DNA of 64,000 nucleotides from AP-15 sp963814805 (lineage in GTDB: Bacteria; Pseudomonadota; Alphaproteobacteria; ATCC43930; CGMCC-115725). The notes under the pieces were generated by a model. It searched no databases, was not told the DNA's origin, and was given only the letters and a program-made list of their open reading frames with translations. Positions 10,030 to 19,040 of the stretch are shown here, piece by piece. Position 1 is the stretch's first letter; every line of letters starts with the position of its first letter. The stretch spans positions 86,058 to 150,057 of the forward strand of contig CAWFER010000016.1 of the NCBI GenBank assembly GCA_963814805.1. Reading direction: 5' to 3'. Made by a program: the position numbers and the translations under genes.

Positions 10030-10511
10030 CCGCCCGAATTCACCCATCTCGACGCGCACGGACGCGCGCGAATGGTCGATGTCTCGGCCAAGGGCGAGAC
10101 CGACCGGGTGGCGGTCGCCGGGGCGCGCGTCGTCATGCAGCCGCAGACCCTCGAACGCATCCGCGCCGGCGATGTCGCCAAGGGCGATGTGCTGGCGGTA
10201 GCCCGGCTCGCCGGGATTATGGCGGCCAAGCGCACCGCCGAACTGATCCCGCTGTGCCATCCGCTGGCGCTGACCTCGGTCGAGGTCGATTTCGTCTGCG
10301 TCGCCCGAGAAGAGCGCGGTCGAGATCACCGCCACCTGCCGCCTGCGCGGCCGCACCGGGGTCGAGATGGAGGCGCTGACCGCGGCCGGCGTTGCGGCGC
10401 TGACGATCTATGACATGTGCAAGGCGGTCGATCGCGGGATGATCGTCACCGACCTTCGCCTGTTGCACAAATCCGGCGGAAAATCAGGAATTCTGGGAGG
10501 CGATACCGTGA
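9985..10511 (+). CDS. moaC: Cyclic pyranopterin monophosphate synthase MoaC, one or two frameshifts
   Basis: MoaC completes cyclic pyranopterin monophosphate in molybdenum-cofactor synthesis. Recognisable motifs are THLDAHGRARMVDVSAK near the start, AAKRTAELIPLCHPLAL, and the C-terminal LTIYDMCKAVDRGM and LLHKSGGKSG. A frameshift lies near 10310. No start codon separates it from TrpC: the only in-frame upstream ATG, at 9985, lies inside trpC. At the 3' end a single missing base near 10488 would give an ending of about KSGEFWEAIP and a TGA at 10509-10511 that overlaps the moeA GTG by four bases, so the apparent MoaC-MoeA fusion is probably false. Confidence 0.8.
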
Positions 10512-11726
10512 TTTCGGTTGAAGAAGCCCTGCAGCGTCTGCTGAGCCTGGTCGAGGCCTTGCCGGCGGAGCAGATTTCGCTCGCCGACGGGCTCGGCCGG
10601 GTGCTGGCCGAAGATCTGGCGGCGCGCCGCACCCAGCCGCCTTTCGCGGTCTCGGCAATGGACGGCTACGCGGTGCGCGCCGATGATCTGGGTCGGATTC
10701 CGGTCGAGTTGCGCATCGTCGCCGAGGTGCCGGCCGGGGCCGGGTTCGGCGGTCATATCGGCGCCGGCGAGGCTGCGCGCATCTTTACCGGGGCGCCGAT
10801 GCCGGCCGGCGCCGACACCATCGTCATCCAGGAGGACGCCGAGCGGGACGGCGACCGGGTGCGGGTGCGCGAGCGGCGCCCCGCGCGGCCGCTATGTGCG
10901 CCGCGAGGGCCTCGATTTTGCTGAGGGCGACGTGCTGCTGCGCCCGGGTCGGCGGCTCGGCGCGCGCGACATCGGCCTGTTGGCGGCGATGAACCGGCCC
11001 TGGCTCTTTGTCCACCGCCGGCCGCGCATCGGCATCCTGTCGACCGGCGACGAGATCGTCATGCCGGGCGATCCGATCGGGCCGCACCAGATCGTCAGCT
11101 CGAACAGCCTGGCGCTGGCCGCCATCGTCGCCGCCAGCGGCGGGGCCGCGGTTTCGCTCGGCAACGCGCCCGACGATCGACAGGCGCTGCGCCGCATCGT
11201 CGCCGCCGCCACGGGCGTCGACCTCCTGGTCACGACCGGCGGGGTTTCGGTCGGCGAGCACGATCTGGTGCGCGAGGCGCTGGCCGCCGACGGGTTCGAA
11301 TCTCGATTTCTGGCAGATCGCGATGCGGCCTGGAAAGCCGCTGATGGCCGGGCGTTACCGCGGCACGCCGATGCTCGGGCTGCCAGGCAATCCGGTTTCG
11401 ACCTTTGTCTGCGCCCTGTTGTTCCTCAAGCCGGCGATCGAGCGCTTGGGCGGTCTGGGGCTCGGCGGCGGAGCCCTTGGCGACCGCGCGGCTCGGCCGC
11501 CGCGCTGGCGGCGAACGACCGGCGCCAGGATTATCTGCGCGCCCGGCTCGGCCGCGCCGCTGACGGGGTCGAGGAGGTGACGGCCTTCGAAATCCAGGAC
11601 AGTTCGATGATGCGGCTGCTCTCGGCCGCCGACTGCCTGATCGTGCGCCCGCCGCACGCCCCTGCCGCCGCCGCCGGCAGCGCCGTGCCGATCATCCGCT
11701 TCCCGACCGGGGCGTCGCCGATCTGA
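10508..11726 (+). CDS. moeA: Molybdopterin molybdenumtransferase MoeA, frameshifted
   Basis: MoeA inserts molybdate into adenylylated molybdopterin. The chosen start is the GTG at 10508, with GGGAGG eight bases upstream. Diagnostic stretches are FAVSAMDGYAVRADD, IFTGAPMPAGADTIV, ILSTGDEIVMPGD, LLVTTGGVSVGEHD and MLGLPGNPVSTFVC. Frame changes occur near 10885, 11300 and 11500, each with conserved sequence on both sides. The protein ends at IRFPTGASPI. It shares the rightward trpD-trpC-moaC-moeA run, probably one transcript. Confidence 0.85.
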
Positions 11727-11779
11727 GCGGCCGGCCAGTCCGAGCGGCTGGCACGCCAAATTTGATCCTCCCGAGGGGC

Positions 11780-11808
11780 TTGACGCGCGACGCGAACTAA
11801 AGTAGAAC
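11780..11808 (+). promoter_or_regulatory. lexA promoter overlapped by a LexA box
   Basis: TTGACG at 11780-11785 and TAGAAC at 11803-11808, 17 bases apart, form a sigma-70-type promoter. GAAC at 11794-11797 and GAAC at 11805-11808, seven bases apart, match the alphaproteobacterial LexA box (GTTC-N7-GTTC on the other strand). The box covers the spacer and -10 region, which fits autorepression of lexA. Confidence 0.8.
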
Positions 11809-11856
11809 AGAACCTGCTGTTTAGGGTTCGTTCCGCACCGCGCAAGTGGGGGCTTC

Positions 11857-12559
11857 ATGTTGACTGCAAAGCAGCGCGAATTGCTGCTATTCATAAACCA
11901 GCGTCTGACCGCCACCGGCGTCTCGCCGTCGTTCGACGAGATGAAGGATGCGCTGCGCCTCAAATCCAAATCCGGAATTCATCGGCTGGTCAGCGGCCTC
12001 GAGGAGCGCGGTTTTATACGCCGCCTGCCGCACCGGGCGCGCGCGCTGGAGGTGACCAAGTTGCCCGAGGAGAGCGCCGCGCCGGCGACCGACCGCGGCC
12101 GATTCTCGCCGACCGTGATCCGCGGCGACTTCAAGGCCTCGCTGCCCGGCGCCCCGGTGGCGCCCGACGTCGCCGCGGTCGATCTGCCGCTCTACGGGCG
12201 GATCGCCGCCGGCACCCCGATCGAGGCGCTGCGCGACCAGAGCAACACGGTCGGCGTACCGGCGAGCCTGCTCGGCCATGGCGGCGAGCACTACGCTCTC
12301 GAAGTCGCCGGCGACAGCATGATCGAGGCCGGCATTCTCGATGGCGACACCGTGATCATCGAGCGCGGCGACACCGCCGAAAACGGCGCCGTCGTCGTCG
12401 CGCTGGTCGATCAGGGAGGAAGTCACGTTGAAGCGGCTGCGCCGACGCGGCGCCTCGATCGCCCTCGAACCGGCGAACAAGGCCTACGAAACCCGCATTT
12501 TCGGCCCCGACCGGGTCGAAGTTCAGGGCCGTCTGGTCGGGCTGTTGCGGCGCTACTGA
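11857..12559 (+). CDS. lexA: SOS repressor LexA, one frameshift near the 3' end
   Basis: LexA is the autocleaving repressor of the DNA-damage response. It starts at MLTAKQRELLLFI; the winged-helix DNA-binding domain spans about residues 1-65 (PSFDEMKDALRLKSKSGI). The self-cleavage Ala-Gly bond lies in GRIAAGTP, and the catalytic Ser is about residue 154 in AGDSMIEAG. One surplus base near 12415 shifts the frame; beyond it the expected EEVTLKRL, with the catalytic Lys, and the usual ending VQGRLVGLLRRY continue to the TGA at 12557-12559. Read uncorrected, the frame runs on to 12612 with an unrelated tail lacking the Lys. Confidence 0.92.
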
Positions 12560-12648
12560 AAGCCGCCTCGCGACCTTTCCCCTCGCCGCTTGCCGGCAGA
12601 GGGTCGAACTGAGTGGCGATCCACTTTATAACGGAACCGGTCGCGCCG

Positions 12649-13491
12649 TCACTTGCCCGTGGCCGCCGGATCGCCGTTGCCGGCAAGCGCCGCCTCCTCG
12701 GCGGCCTCGCGCTTGGCGCGCCCCTTCTCGACCATGCGACAGGCGATGATCGAGGCTTCGAACAGGATAATCAGCGGGATCGCCAGGCTGGTCTGGCTGA
12801 TAACGTCGGGCGGCGTCAGCACCGCAGCGATGACGAACATGATCACGATCGCATAGCGCCGCTTCGAGGCTAGCCCGGCCGCGGTGACGAGCCCGACCCG
12901 CGCCATCAAGGTCAGCAATACTGGCAGCTGAAAGGCGACGCCGAAGGCGAACAGCAGGGTCATGACCAAGGAAAGGTATTGGTCGACCTTGGCGTCGAGA
13001 ACGATCGGCAAGGTGCCCGGGCCGCCCGGCGATTCGAAGCTGACAAAAAATCGCCAAGCGTATGGGATAACTACAAAATAGGCGAGCGAGGCGCCCATCA
13101 GAAACAATACCGGCGTGGCGAACAGGTAGGGGAAGAAGGCCCGCTTCTCGTTTTTGTAGAGGCCGGGGGCGACGAACTTCCAGATCTGGATCGCCACGAT
13201 CGGAAAGGCGATGCACAGCGCCGCCCAGAAGGACACTTTTACGTAGGTAAAGAAGGCCTCGGTCAGGCCGGTGTAGATCAGGTGCCGCCCGGTCTGACCG
13301 GCAAAGATCACCGCCAGCGGGTGGACGAGAAAGCCGTAGATCCGCTCCTTGAAATGATAGCAGACGAGGAAAGCGACCATGATCGCGCCGATCGACCACA
13401 TCAGCCGGTTGCGCAACTCGATCAAGTGGTCGAGCAGCGGCATTCGGCCGGCCTCGAGCTCGGCCTCGCGATCATCCTCCATCGCGCTCAC
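12649..13491 (-). CDS. tatC: Sec-independent protein translocase TatC
   Basis: TatC is the core twin-arginine signal-peptide receptor of the inner membrane. The 280-residue protein has the conserved cytoplasmic N-terminus MPLLDHLIELRNRL, six hydrophobic segments, the loop KFVAPGLYKNEKR with its conserved Glu, and a proline near LTPPDVISQT. A charged Lys/Ala-rich tail follows the last helix. The start is a GTG at 13491, directly preceded on the leftward strand by a TAA that would end tatB in its corrected frame. The frame is intact. Confidence 0.95.
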   Translation of the reverse strand: MSAMEDDREAELEAGRMPLLDHLIELRNRLMWSIGAIMVAFLVCYHFKERIYGFLVHPLAVIFAGQTGRHLIYTGLTEAFFTYVKVSFWAALCIAFPIVAIQIWKFVAPGLYKNEKRAFFPYLFATPVLFLMGASLAYFVVIPYAWRFFVSFESPGGPGTLPIVLDAKVDQYLSLVMTLLFAFGVAFQLPVLLTLMARVGLVTAAGLASKRRYAIVIMFVIAAVLTPPDVISQTSLAIPLIILFEASIIACRMVEKGRAKREAAEEAALAGNGDPAATGK

Positions 13492-13993
13492 TTATGGTCT
13501 CGGCGGCGCTATGTCGCGGGCGAAGCCAGCCGGCGCCTCGCCGGGGCCGGGCGTCGCAGCGCCGGCCGCGGGCTCGGCCGATCCCAGTGCGGACTCCCGG
13601 ACACTCGGCCAGTCCTCCCGCCGCTTCAGGAACCGGTGCGGCCTCGACGCTTTCTGCGGCCGCGGGCGCCGCCAACAGCTCCGGGCTTACAGGGCTCGGC
13701 GGCTCGGCAGGCTTCAGGATTTCGGCAGGATTCGCCGGCGGCTCGATCGTGTTGTGGAACTCCTGCTGGAGGTCGAATTCGCTGGCCTTTTTCAAGTCCT
13801 GGCGCATTTCGTCGAGCTCGGATTCGCGGATCATCTGATCAATGCTGCTCTGAAATTCGCGCGACAGGGTGCGCGCCTTGCGGACCCAGAAGCCGGCGAC
13901 GCGCAGCGCTTTGGGCAGATCCTTCGGGCCGATGAAGACGAGCGCCACCACCCCGACCAGCAGGATCTCCGACCAGCCCAGATCAAACAGCAT
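13472..13993 (-). CDS. tatB: Sec-independent protein translocase TatB, C-terminal tail probably frameshifted
   Basis: TatB cooperates with TatC in binding twin-arginine signal peptides. The ATG at 13993 begins MLFDLGWSEILLVGVVALV, a single N-terminal helix with the family's Glu at position 8, followed by FIGPKDLPKALR and an amphipathic region (about 20-100). From about residue 135 the tail becomes Arg-rich; in the neighbouring frame it would read on as a Pro/Ala-rich tail ending IAPPRP and stop at 13492, just before the tatC GTG. A one-base error near 13585 is therefore likely. No tatA is seen upstream in this window. Confidence 0.9.
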   Translation of the reverse strand: MLFDLGWSEILLVGVVALVFIGPKDLPKALRVAGFWVRKARTLSREFQSSIDQMIRESELDEMRQDLKKASEFDLQQEFHNTIEPPANPAEILKPAEPPSPVSPELLAAPAAAESVEAAPVPEAAGGLAECPGVRTGIGRARGRRCDARPRRGAGWLRPRHSAAETISERDGG

Positions 13994-14174
13994 CGGATCG
14001 TCCGCTCCGACGAATAGACATGGCCGAGGCTCCGCAAGCGGGCGCGATGATGTCAGAAAGGGCCGGCGTCGGCAACGGCCACCCCGGACCGGGTAACGCT
14101 CGCCTGGCATGACCGGCCGATTGGGTTCGCGCGGATCGCGGCTCGCGGCTGCAGCGCCCGCGCCCGATGAGCTT

Positions 14175-14360
14175 TCAGCGGCGCACCAACCAGACCAGCG
14201 CCACGCCGGCGCAGGCGGCGGCGAGGCCGGCCATCCGCAGCGCCTGCGGCGGGACCGCGACAGCCCGCGCCGCGGCTCGCTTCATGCCCTCGGGAAAGAG
14301 CGCGTAGAGACAACCCTCGATCACCAGCACGAGAGCGAGCGACGTCCACAGATCGCTCAT
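14175..14360 (-). CDS. DUF2065 family small membrane protein
   Basis: A 61-residue protein with two hydrophobic segments (LWTSLALVLVIEGCLYALF and MAGLAAACAGVALVWLV) joined by a short basic loop, as in DUF2065. Function is unknown. It lies 46 bases downstream of hflC on the same strand; hflK-hflC-DUF2065 is a recurrent order in alphaproteobacteria, often followed by a Do-like protease, which is absent here. Confidence 0.8.
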   Translation of the reverse strand: MSDLWTSLALVLVIEGCLYALFPEGMKRAAARAVAVPPQALRMAGLAAACAGVALVWLVRR

Positions 14361-14406
14361 CGCCCGATGGCTCTGCCCGATCTCCGGCCGACGGCCGGGA
14401 TGTGGT

Positions 14407-15313
14407 TCACGGCGAACCGGCCTTCGCCGCCGCCCCGGCCGCCGGCGTCCCTGCCGGGTTTTGGAAAAAGCGGAAGAATTTGCCGCTCGGGGTCAGCACG
14501 AAGGAAGTCTTCCTGCCGGTCAGCGCGTCGGCGATAGGCCTGCATCGAGCGATAGAAGGCGAAGAACTGCTGTCGTGGCCGAAGGCCTTGGCGTAGATGC
14601 TGATGCTCTGCGCGTCGCCGTCGCCGCGCACCTTCTGCGCGTCGCGCTGCGCGTCGGCGAGGATCACCACCCGCTCGCGGTCGGCCTTGGCACGCACCAC
14701 CTTCGCCGCTTCGGCGCCCTCGGCGCGGTATTCTGCCGCCCGCTGCTGGCGTTCCGACTGCATGCGGGCATAGATTGCCTCGCTGTTTGCCGGAGGTAGA
14801 TCGGCACGGCGGATTCTGACGTCGACGATCTCGACGCCGAACGGCTCGGCCTGGGTCCGTCACTTCGGCGCGGATCTTATGCATAATGGTCACCCGCTGC
14901 GGCGAGAGCAGGGCCGACAGCGGCACATCGCCGATCACCTGCCGCATGCTGCCGCTGACCATCGCCTGCAGCCGAGCTCGCACCGCCGCCTCGGTGCCGA
15001 CGGTCTGATAGAATCTGAGTGGGTTGGTTATGCGATAGCGCGTGTAAGTGTCGACGATGGCCCGCTTCTGATCCGCGAAGATGACCTCTTCCGGCGGCGG
15101 ATCGAAATCGAGCAGGCGCTTGTCGTAGATGATCACATTCTGAATGAACGGTTCTTTGATCCGCAGCCCCGGGGAGCGGATGACCCGCCGCGGCTGGCCG
15201 AACTGGAGGACCAACGCCTGCTCGGTCTGGGTGACAATATATAGCGAGCTCATCGCGAAGATGCCGACGACGACTAGGGCCACGGCAACCACCAGCAGGG
15301 CGCGGCGGTTCAT
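14407..15313 (-). CDS. hflC: HflC, membrane protease modulator, frameshifted
   Basis: HflC with HflK forms the SPFH-family assembly that surrounds and restrains FtsH. The ATG at 15313 gives MNRRALLVVAVALVVVGIFA, a single N-terminal membrane anchor, with GGGGA upstream. The SPFH domain begins SLYIVTQTEQALVLQFG and includes YDKRLLDFDPPPEEV. Frameshifts near 14855 and 14575 interrupt it; between them ANSEAIYARMQSERQQ and DAQRDAQKVRGDGDAQ are the expected coiled-coil portion, and the end reads KTSFVLTPSGKFFRFF. Confidence 0.85.
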
Positions 15314-15353
15314 GATTTCGTCCCCATCGCCATCGCCTCGTAACACGGCCTGC

Positions 15354-16582
15354 TCATGGCTGCCCGCCGTTCAGCGGCGCCGCCGGCGCCGAGGATTGCG
15401 GCGTCGGCTGTTGCGATCCCGCAGCCGGTGCCGTGTTGCCGGCGGCGGCAGTGCCGGCACTGCCGAGCGCCGGCAGCGGCAGATAGGGCAGCACCCCGCT
15501 TCCGCCCTCGGCAGATTTGTCGATGATCACCTTGGTGCTGTTTTTCAGCACCCTCTCCATGGTCTCGAGGTAGAGCCGTTCGAGGGTGACGTTCTGTGCC
15601 GCCTTGAAAGCGTGATAGACCGACAGAAAGCGTGCCGCATCGCCCTCGGCGCGGGCGATGATCTCCTGGCGGTAGGCCTTCGCGTCCTGCACGATCTTCA
15701 CAGCGTGACCGCGCGCCCGCGGGACGATGTCGTTGCGATAGGCCTGGGCCACGTTGCGCAGCCGCGCGCGGTCGGCGAGCGCGCTCTGCACGTCGCGAAA
15801 CGCGCCGATGACCGGGGCCGGCGGATCGACCCGCTGCAATTGAACCTCGGTGACCTCGATCCCGGCGCCGTAGCGGTTGAGGAGGTGCTGCAACAAATGC
15901 TTGGTGTCGGCCTCGATCTTGGCGCGCCCTTCGAAGCCAGCGCCATGGTCATCGGGTTCTCGCCGATCACCTCGCGCATGGCGCTCTCGGCCGCGGATTT
16001 GACCGTTCTGTCCGGAGACGCGGATATTGAACAGGTAATTCTTCGCGTCGTCGATCAGCCAGAACACCGTGAAGTTGATGTCGACGATATTCTCGTCGCC
16101 TGTCAGCATCAACGATTCTATCGGGAACCTGCTCAGTCTCGGCGCGCGCCGGTCGCCGAATTGGCACCGGAGCGGAAGCCGATCTCGGTGCGGTTGACAC
16201 GGGTGACGCTCGGCGTCAGCACCGTTTCGATCGGGTCCGGCAGATGATAGTTGAGGCCCGGCTGGGTGGTCCGGTTGTAGGCGCCAAAGCGCAGCACGAT
16301 CCCGACCTCGTCGGGCAGCACCCGATAGAAGCCGCTGGCCAGCCAGATCACGATGATCGCGAGGACGACGATGGCGATGCCGCCGCCGGTGCCGAACCCG
16401 CCCGGCAGAACGCGCCGGATCCGGTCCTGGCCGCGCCGCAGCAATTCCTCGAAATCGGGCGAATACGGCCCGCGGCCGCGCGGACCCTGGCCGCCGCCAT
16501 TGTTGCGCGGACCGCCGCCCCAGGGGCCGCCCCCGCGAGGACCGCCGCCCCACGGCCCGCCACCCTGACTTAGCCAGAACAT
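15354..16582 (-). CDS. hflK: HflK, membrane protease modulator, frameshifted
   Basis: HflK is the partner of HflC in the FtsH-regulating complex. The ATG at 16582 leads into a Gly/Pro-rich cytoplasmic N-terminus with repeated GGPWGGGPRG units, typical of HflK, then one membrane helix (IAIVVLAIIVIWLASGFY) and the SPFH domain (RVLPDEVGIVLRFG). Conserved sequence changes frame near 16140, 16000 and 15945; the later part (LTGDENIVDINFTVFWLI, EVTEVQLQRVDPP) is unmistakable. The C-terminus is Gly/Ala/Pro-rich. hflC starts 40 bases downstream, so the two are co-transcribed. Confidence 0.85.
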
Positions 16583-16886
16583 CGGCCGTGAACCTTTCCG
16601 CGCCGTTGGATCGGGCCCGAGCCCGGCTAGGCTGCGGGCTCCGCAAGCGGGGCGCACCAGACGCCTGTCCCGATAGAGGCCGGGTGCGGGTGTTGTCAAG
16701 CACAGCCGGCGATCCCAAATCCGCTTTATCGGGCGACGCTCGCCAATCGGTGGCGCGGGTTGGCCGGTCCTTCGCCGTTCGATCGCCTGGAGCGGAGGCG
16801 CAGATTACCAGGTCGGCGAGCCCGCCGGCTCACAGCCGACGATCGCATGAGTCGCGTTTCGCCCGCCTGCGGGGCTGAGGAGTGAG
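16583..16886. other. Divergent intergenic region between hflK and mrp
   Basis: This roughly 300-base gap must hold promoters for both leftward hflK-hflC and rightward mrp. No strong consensus promoter or hairpin was identified by eye. A GAGGAG ribosome binding site for mrp lies at its right end. Confidence 0.5.
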
Positions 16887-18035
16887 ATGGCCGCAATCAC
16901 CGAACAACAGATCCTCGACGCCCTGTCACGGGTCGGCGACCCGACCGGGGCGGCGACATCGTCTCACTCGGCATGGTTTCGGGAATCGTGATCCGCGACG
17001 GCAATGTCGCCTTTGCGATCGAGGTCGAGCCCGAGCGCGGCCCGGTTCTGGAGCCGTTGCGCAAAGCTGCCGAAAAGGCGGTCGAGGCGCTTCCCGACGT
17101 GCTGTCGGTGACCGCGGTGCTGACCGCCCAGAGCGCCCCGCGCGGCCGCGCCGCGGCGCCACAGCGGCGGCCCGCCGCGCACGGCCGTCCCGGTCCCGGC
17201 ACGCAGCCCGCCGGCCGGCCGCAGCGTGGGGCGGTGCCCGGGGTGGGCGCCATCGTCGCGGTCGCCTCGGGCAAGGGCGGGGTCGGCAAGTCGACCGTCG
17301 CCGCCAATCTGGCGCTTGGCGCTGAAGGCGAACGGGTTGCGCGTCGGCGTGCTCGACGCCGACATCTACGGCCCCTCGATGCCGCGCATGCTGGGGATTT
17401 CCGGCCGGCCCTCCTCGCCCGATGGCAAGCGCCTGATCCCGCTCGAGAATTACGGGGTGCGCTGCATGTCGATGGGGTTTCTGGTGCCCGAAGACAAGCC
17501 GATGATCTGGCGCGGCCCGATGGTGATGAGCGCCTTGCAGCAGATGTTGCGCGAGGTCGAATGGGGCGAGCTCGACATTATGGTGGTCGACATGCCGCCC
17601 GGCACCGGCGACGCGCAGCTGACGATGGCCCAGCAGGTGCCGTTGGCCGGCGCCGTCATCGTCTCGACCCCGCAGGACATCGCCCTCCTCGACGCGCGCA
17701 AGGGGCTCAACATGTTCCGCCAGGTCGAGGTGCCGGTGCTCGGCATCGTCGAGAATATGAGCTATTTCCTGTGCCCGCATTGCGGCGGCCGCAGCGAGAT
17801 CTTTTCGCATGGCGGCGCCCGGCGCGAAGCCGAGAAGCTCGGCGCCGAGTTCCTGGGCGAGGTGCCGCTCGACCTGCAGATTCGCGAGACCTCGGACGAT
17901 GGCCGGCCGATCACCGTCTCCGACCCCGACAACCCGCACTCTTTGGTGTTCCGCGCCATCGCCCGGCGCATCTGGGAAAAGATCGCTGGAGCCGACGCGG
18001 TCGGCCGCGCCCCGCCGCGCATCGTCATCGAATAG
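16887..18035 (+). CDS. mrp: Mrp/ApbC Fe-S cluster carrier ATPase, frameshifted twice
   Basis: Mrp/ApbC proteins bind and transfer Fe-S clusters; the client may include nearby Complex I, which is an inference. The N-terminal MIP18-like (DUF59) domain begins MAAITEQQILDALSRVGDP and continues as IVSLGMVSGIVIRDG after a one-base break near 16945. A Pro/Arg-rich linker precedes the P-loop VASGKGGVGKST (deviant Walker A). A second break near 17320 precedes GLRVGVLDADIYGPS. The C-terminal Fe-S motif is MSYFLCPHCGG (CxxC). The end VGRAPPRIVIE is intact. Confidence 0.9.
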
Positions 18036-18158
18036 GATGCTCAAGGTCAATTCTGCGCGCTATGAAATATGCGCGCGATTGCCATGATTTCCGGGTTGAC
18101 CCGGCGATGCGTCCGACGCGACCACATTGGGAAGCGGCGCCAAATCCGAGCAGCGATG

Positions 18159-18290
18159 ATGAACAATCTTGGTCTCGGCGATTCCTTCATAGGTGTTAAG
18201 TAGCGCCTCCTGCATATTTACGATTACTGGACCGGTTATCAGGATGCCGTAGGCATGGCGGGGCGAGGCCACGAATTCGATTTCGCGCCG
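18159..18290 (-). pseudogene. Remnant resembling a [NiFe]-hydrogenase/NuoB-type small subunit
   Basis: An isolated stretch reads IEFVASPRHAYGILITGPV then VNMQEALLNTYEGIAETKIV. This resembles the conserved core of group 4 hydrogenase small subunits and NuoB-family proteins (FVASPRHADGLLVTGPV, then N-M-x-x-A-L, TYE, P-x-P-K-x-V). Upstream and downstream sequence in the same frame has no similarity that I recognise, and the Cys ligands are missing, so only about 40 codons survive. It is distinct in sequence from the intact nuoB at 47.2 kb. Identification rests on motif memory only. Confidence 0.4.
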
Positions 18291-18432
18291 CACCACTAAC
18301 AAAAATTGCCCCGCAACTCTTGACATATGATAGCTTACCCATCGATCATGCGGGATAAGAAGTCGTACTAGATACGAGCGGGGCACCCTGGTGGGCGACG
18401 AACCGGCATCCCCCATCCCGCGAAGGATAGCA

Positions 18433-18690
18433 ATGGACGAGCTCTATGGTCGTTATCACGGCAGAATTCTCGTGCTGGCAACGCGCTCCACAGAGGATGG
18501 CGTCTGGAAGGCTAAGTTGCGCGAGATCCTCGCCGAGTTCGACGACGACTGCCACAAGCTTTCTGCGTCCGACCGTCAGCTACTCCGCTACGATCTCGCC
18601 AGCCAGTTCGAGCACGAGGTGTTGCGCTTTTCAGATCCGGCGAAACGAGCGGTTCTCGCCATCGCTCTCAAGCATTTTGATGATGGCTGA
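18433..18690 (+). CDS. Small uncharacterised protein
   Basis: An 85-residue acidic, helix-rich protein beginning MDELYGRYHGRILVLATRS. The ATG at 18433 is preferred over an in-frame GTG at 18391 because AAGGA (18423-18427) lies five bases before it. I do not recognise the family; there are no Cys pairs, membrane helices or signal peptide. It lies in a lower-GC patch between mrp and groEL flanked by two gene remnants, which suggests an imported or decaying region. Confidence 0.5.
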   Translation: MDELYGRYHGRILVLATRSTEDGVWKAKLREILAEFDDDCHKLSASDRQLLRYDLASQFEHEVLRFSDPAKRAVLAIALKHFDDG

Positions 18691-18798
18691 AGCAGGATGA
18701 GTGCACTCAATGTTCGAAGAATATCGCACAGGCGTGGACATGATCCAGATACTCCGGTCCGCGCAATTCGACGATACGACTGGTACGATCGAGCGGAC

Positions 18799-18924
18799 TT
18801 ACTGATCTACATTTTCTAAACTCCTCAAAGGTATCGGCCAACCCGTTTCGTACATGATTCCAAGATTGAATTGCGCCTCGGCATCGCCGCCGCGTTCGGC
18901 GGCTTGAAGCAGGTGTTTTTTCAC
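18799..18924 (-). pseudogene. Sel1-like repeat fragment
   Basis: A 41-codon frame from a GTG at 18924 contains LLQAAERGGDAEAQFNLGIM followed by YETGW, the signature of a Sel1-like (TPR-related) repeat, and then stops at 18799 before the repeat is complete. No second repeat or signal peptide is present. It is most likely a broken remnant of a Sel1-repeat protein. Confidence 0.4.
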
Positions 18925-18978
18925 GCAGGCGGCTCCTCGACATCCGGTCGCGCCGCTCCGCCGTCGTGGAGCCGGTCA

Positions 18979-19008
18979 ACACCTCTCCCCACGATCGGGA
19001 AGAGGTGT
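18979..19008 (-). terminator. Hairpin downstream of groEL
   Basis: Arms ACACCTCT (18979-18986) and AGAGGTGT (19001-19008) form a perfect 8-bp stem, extendable by a few pairs, 33 bases beyond the groEL stop. There is no clear T-run after it, so it may act as a weak terminator or an mRNA-end stabiliser. Confidence 0.5.
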
Positions 19009-19040
19009 CGCCCTTTGCCGGCGCCGGCGCGGCTGGCGGC

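Noticed and set aside
10367..10924. Apparent MoaC-MoeA fusion protein
   Set aside because: Restoring one base near 10488 yields a normal MoaC ending and a TGA overlapping the moeA GTG by four bases, a standard operon junction.
12420..12612. A LexA with a novel C-terminal tail
   Set aside because: The tail comes from a one-base shift; the adjacent frame holds the catalytic Lys and the usual LexA ending at 12559.
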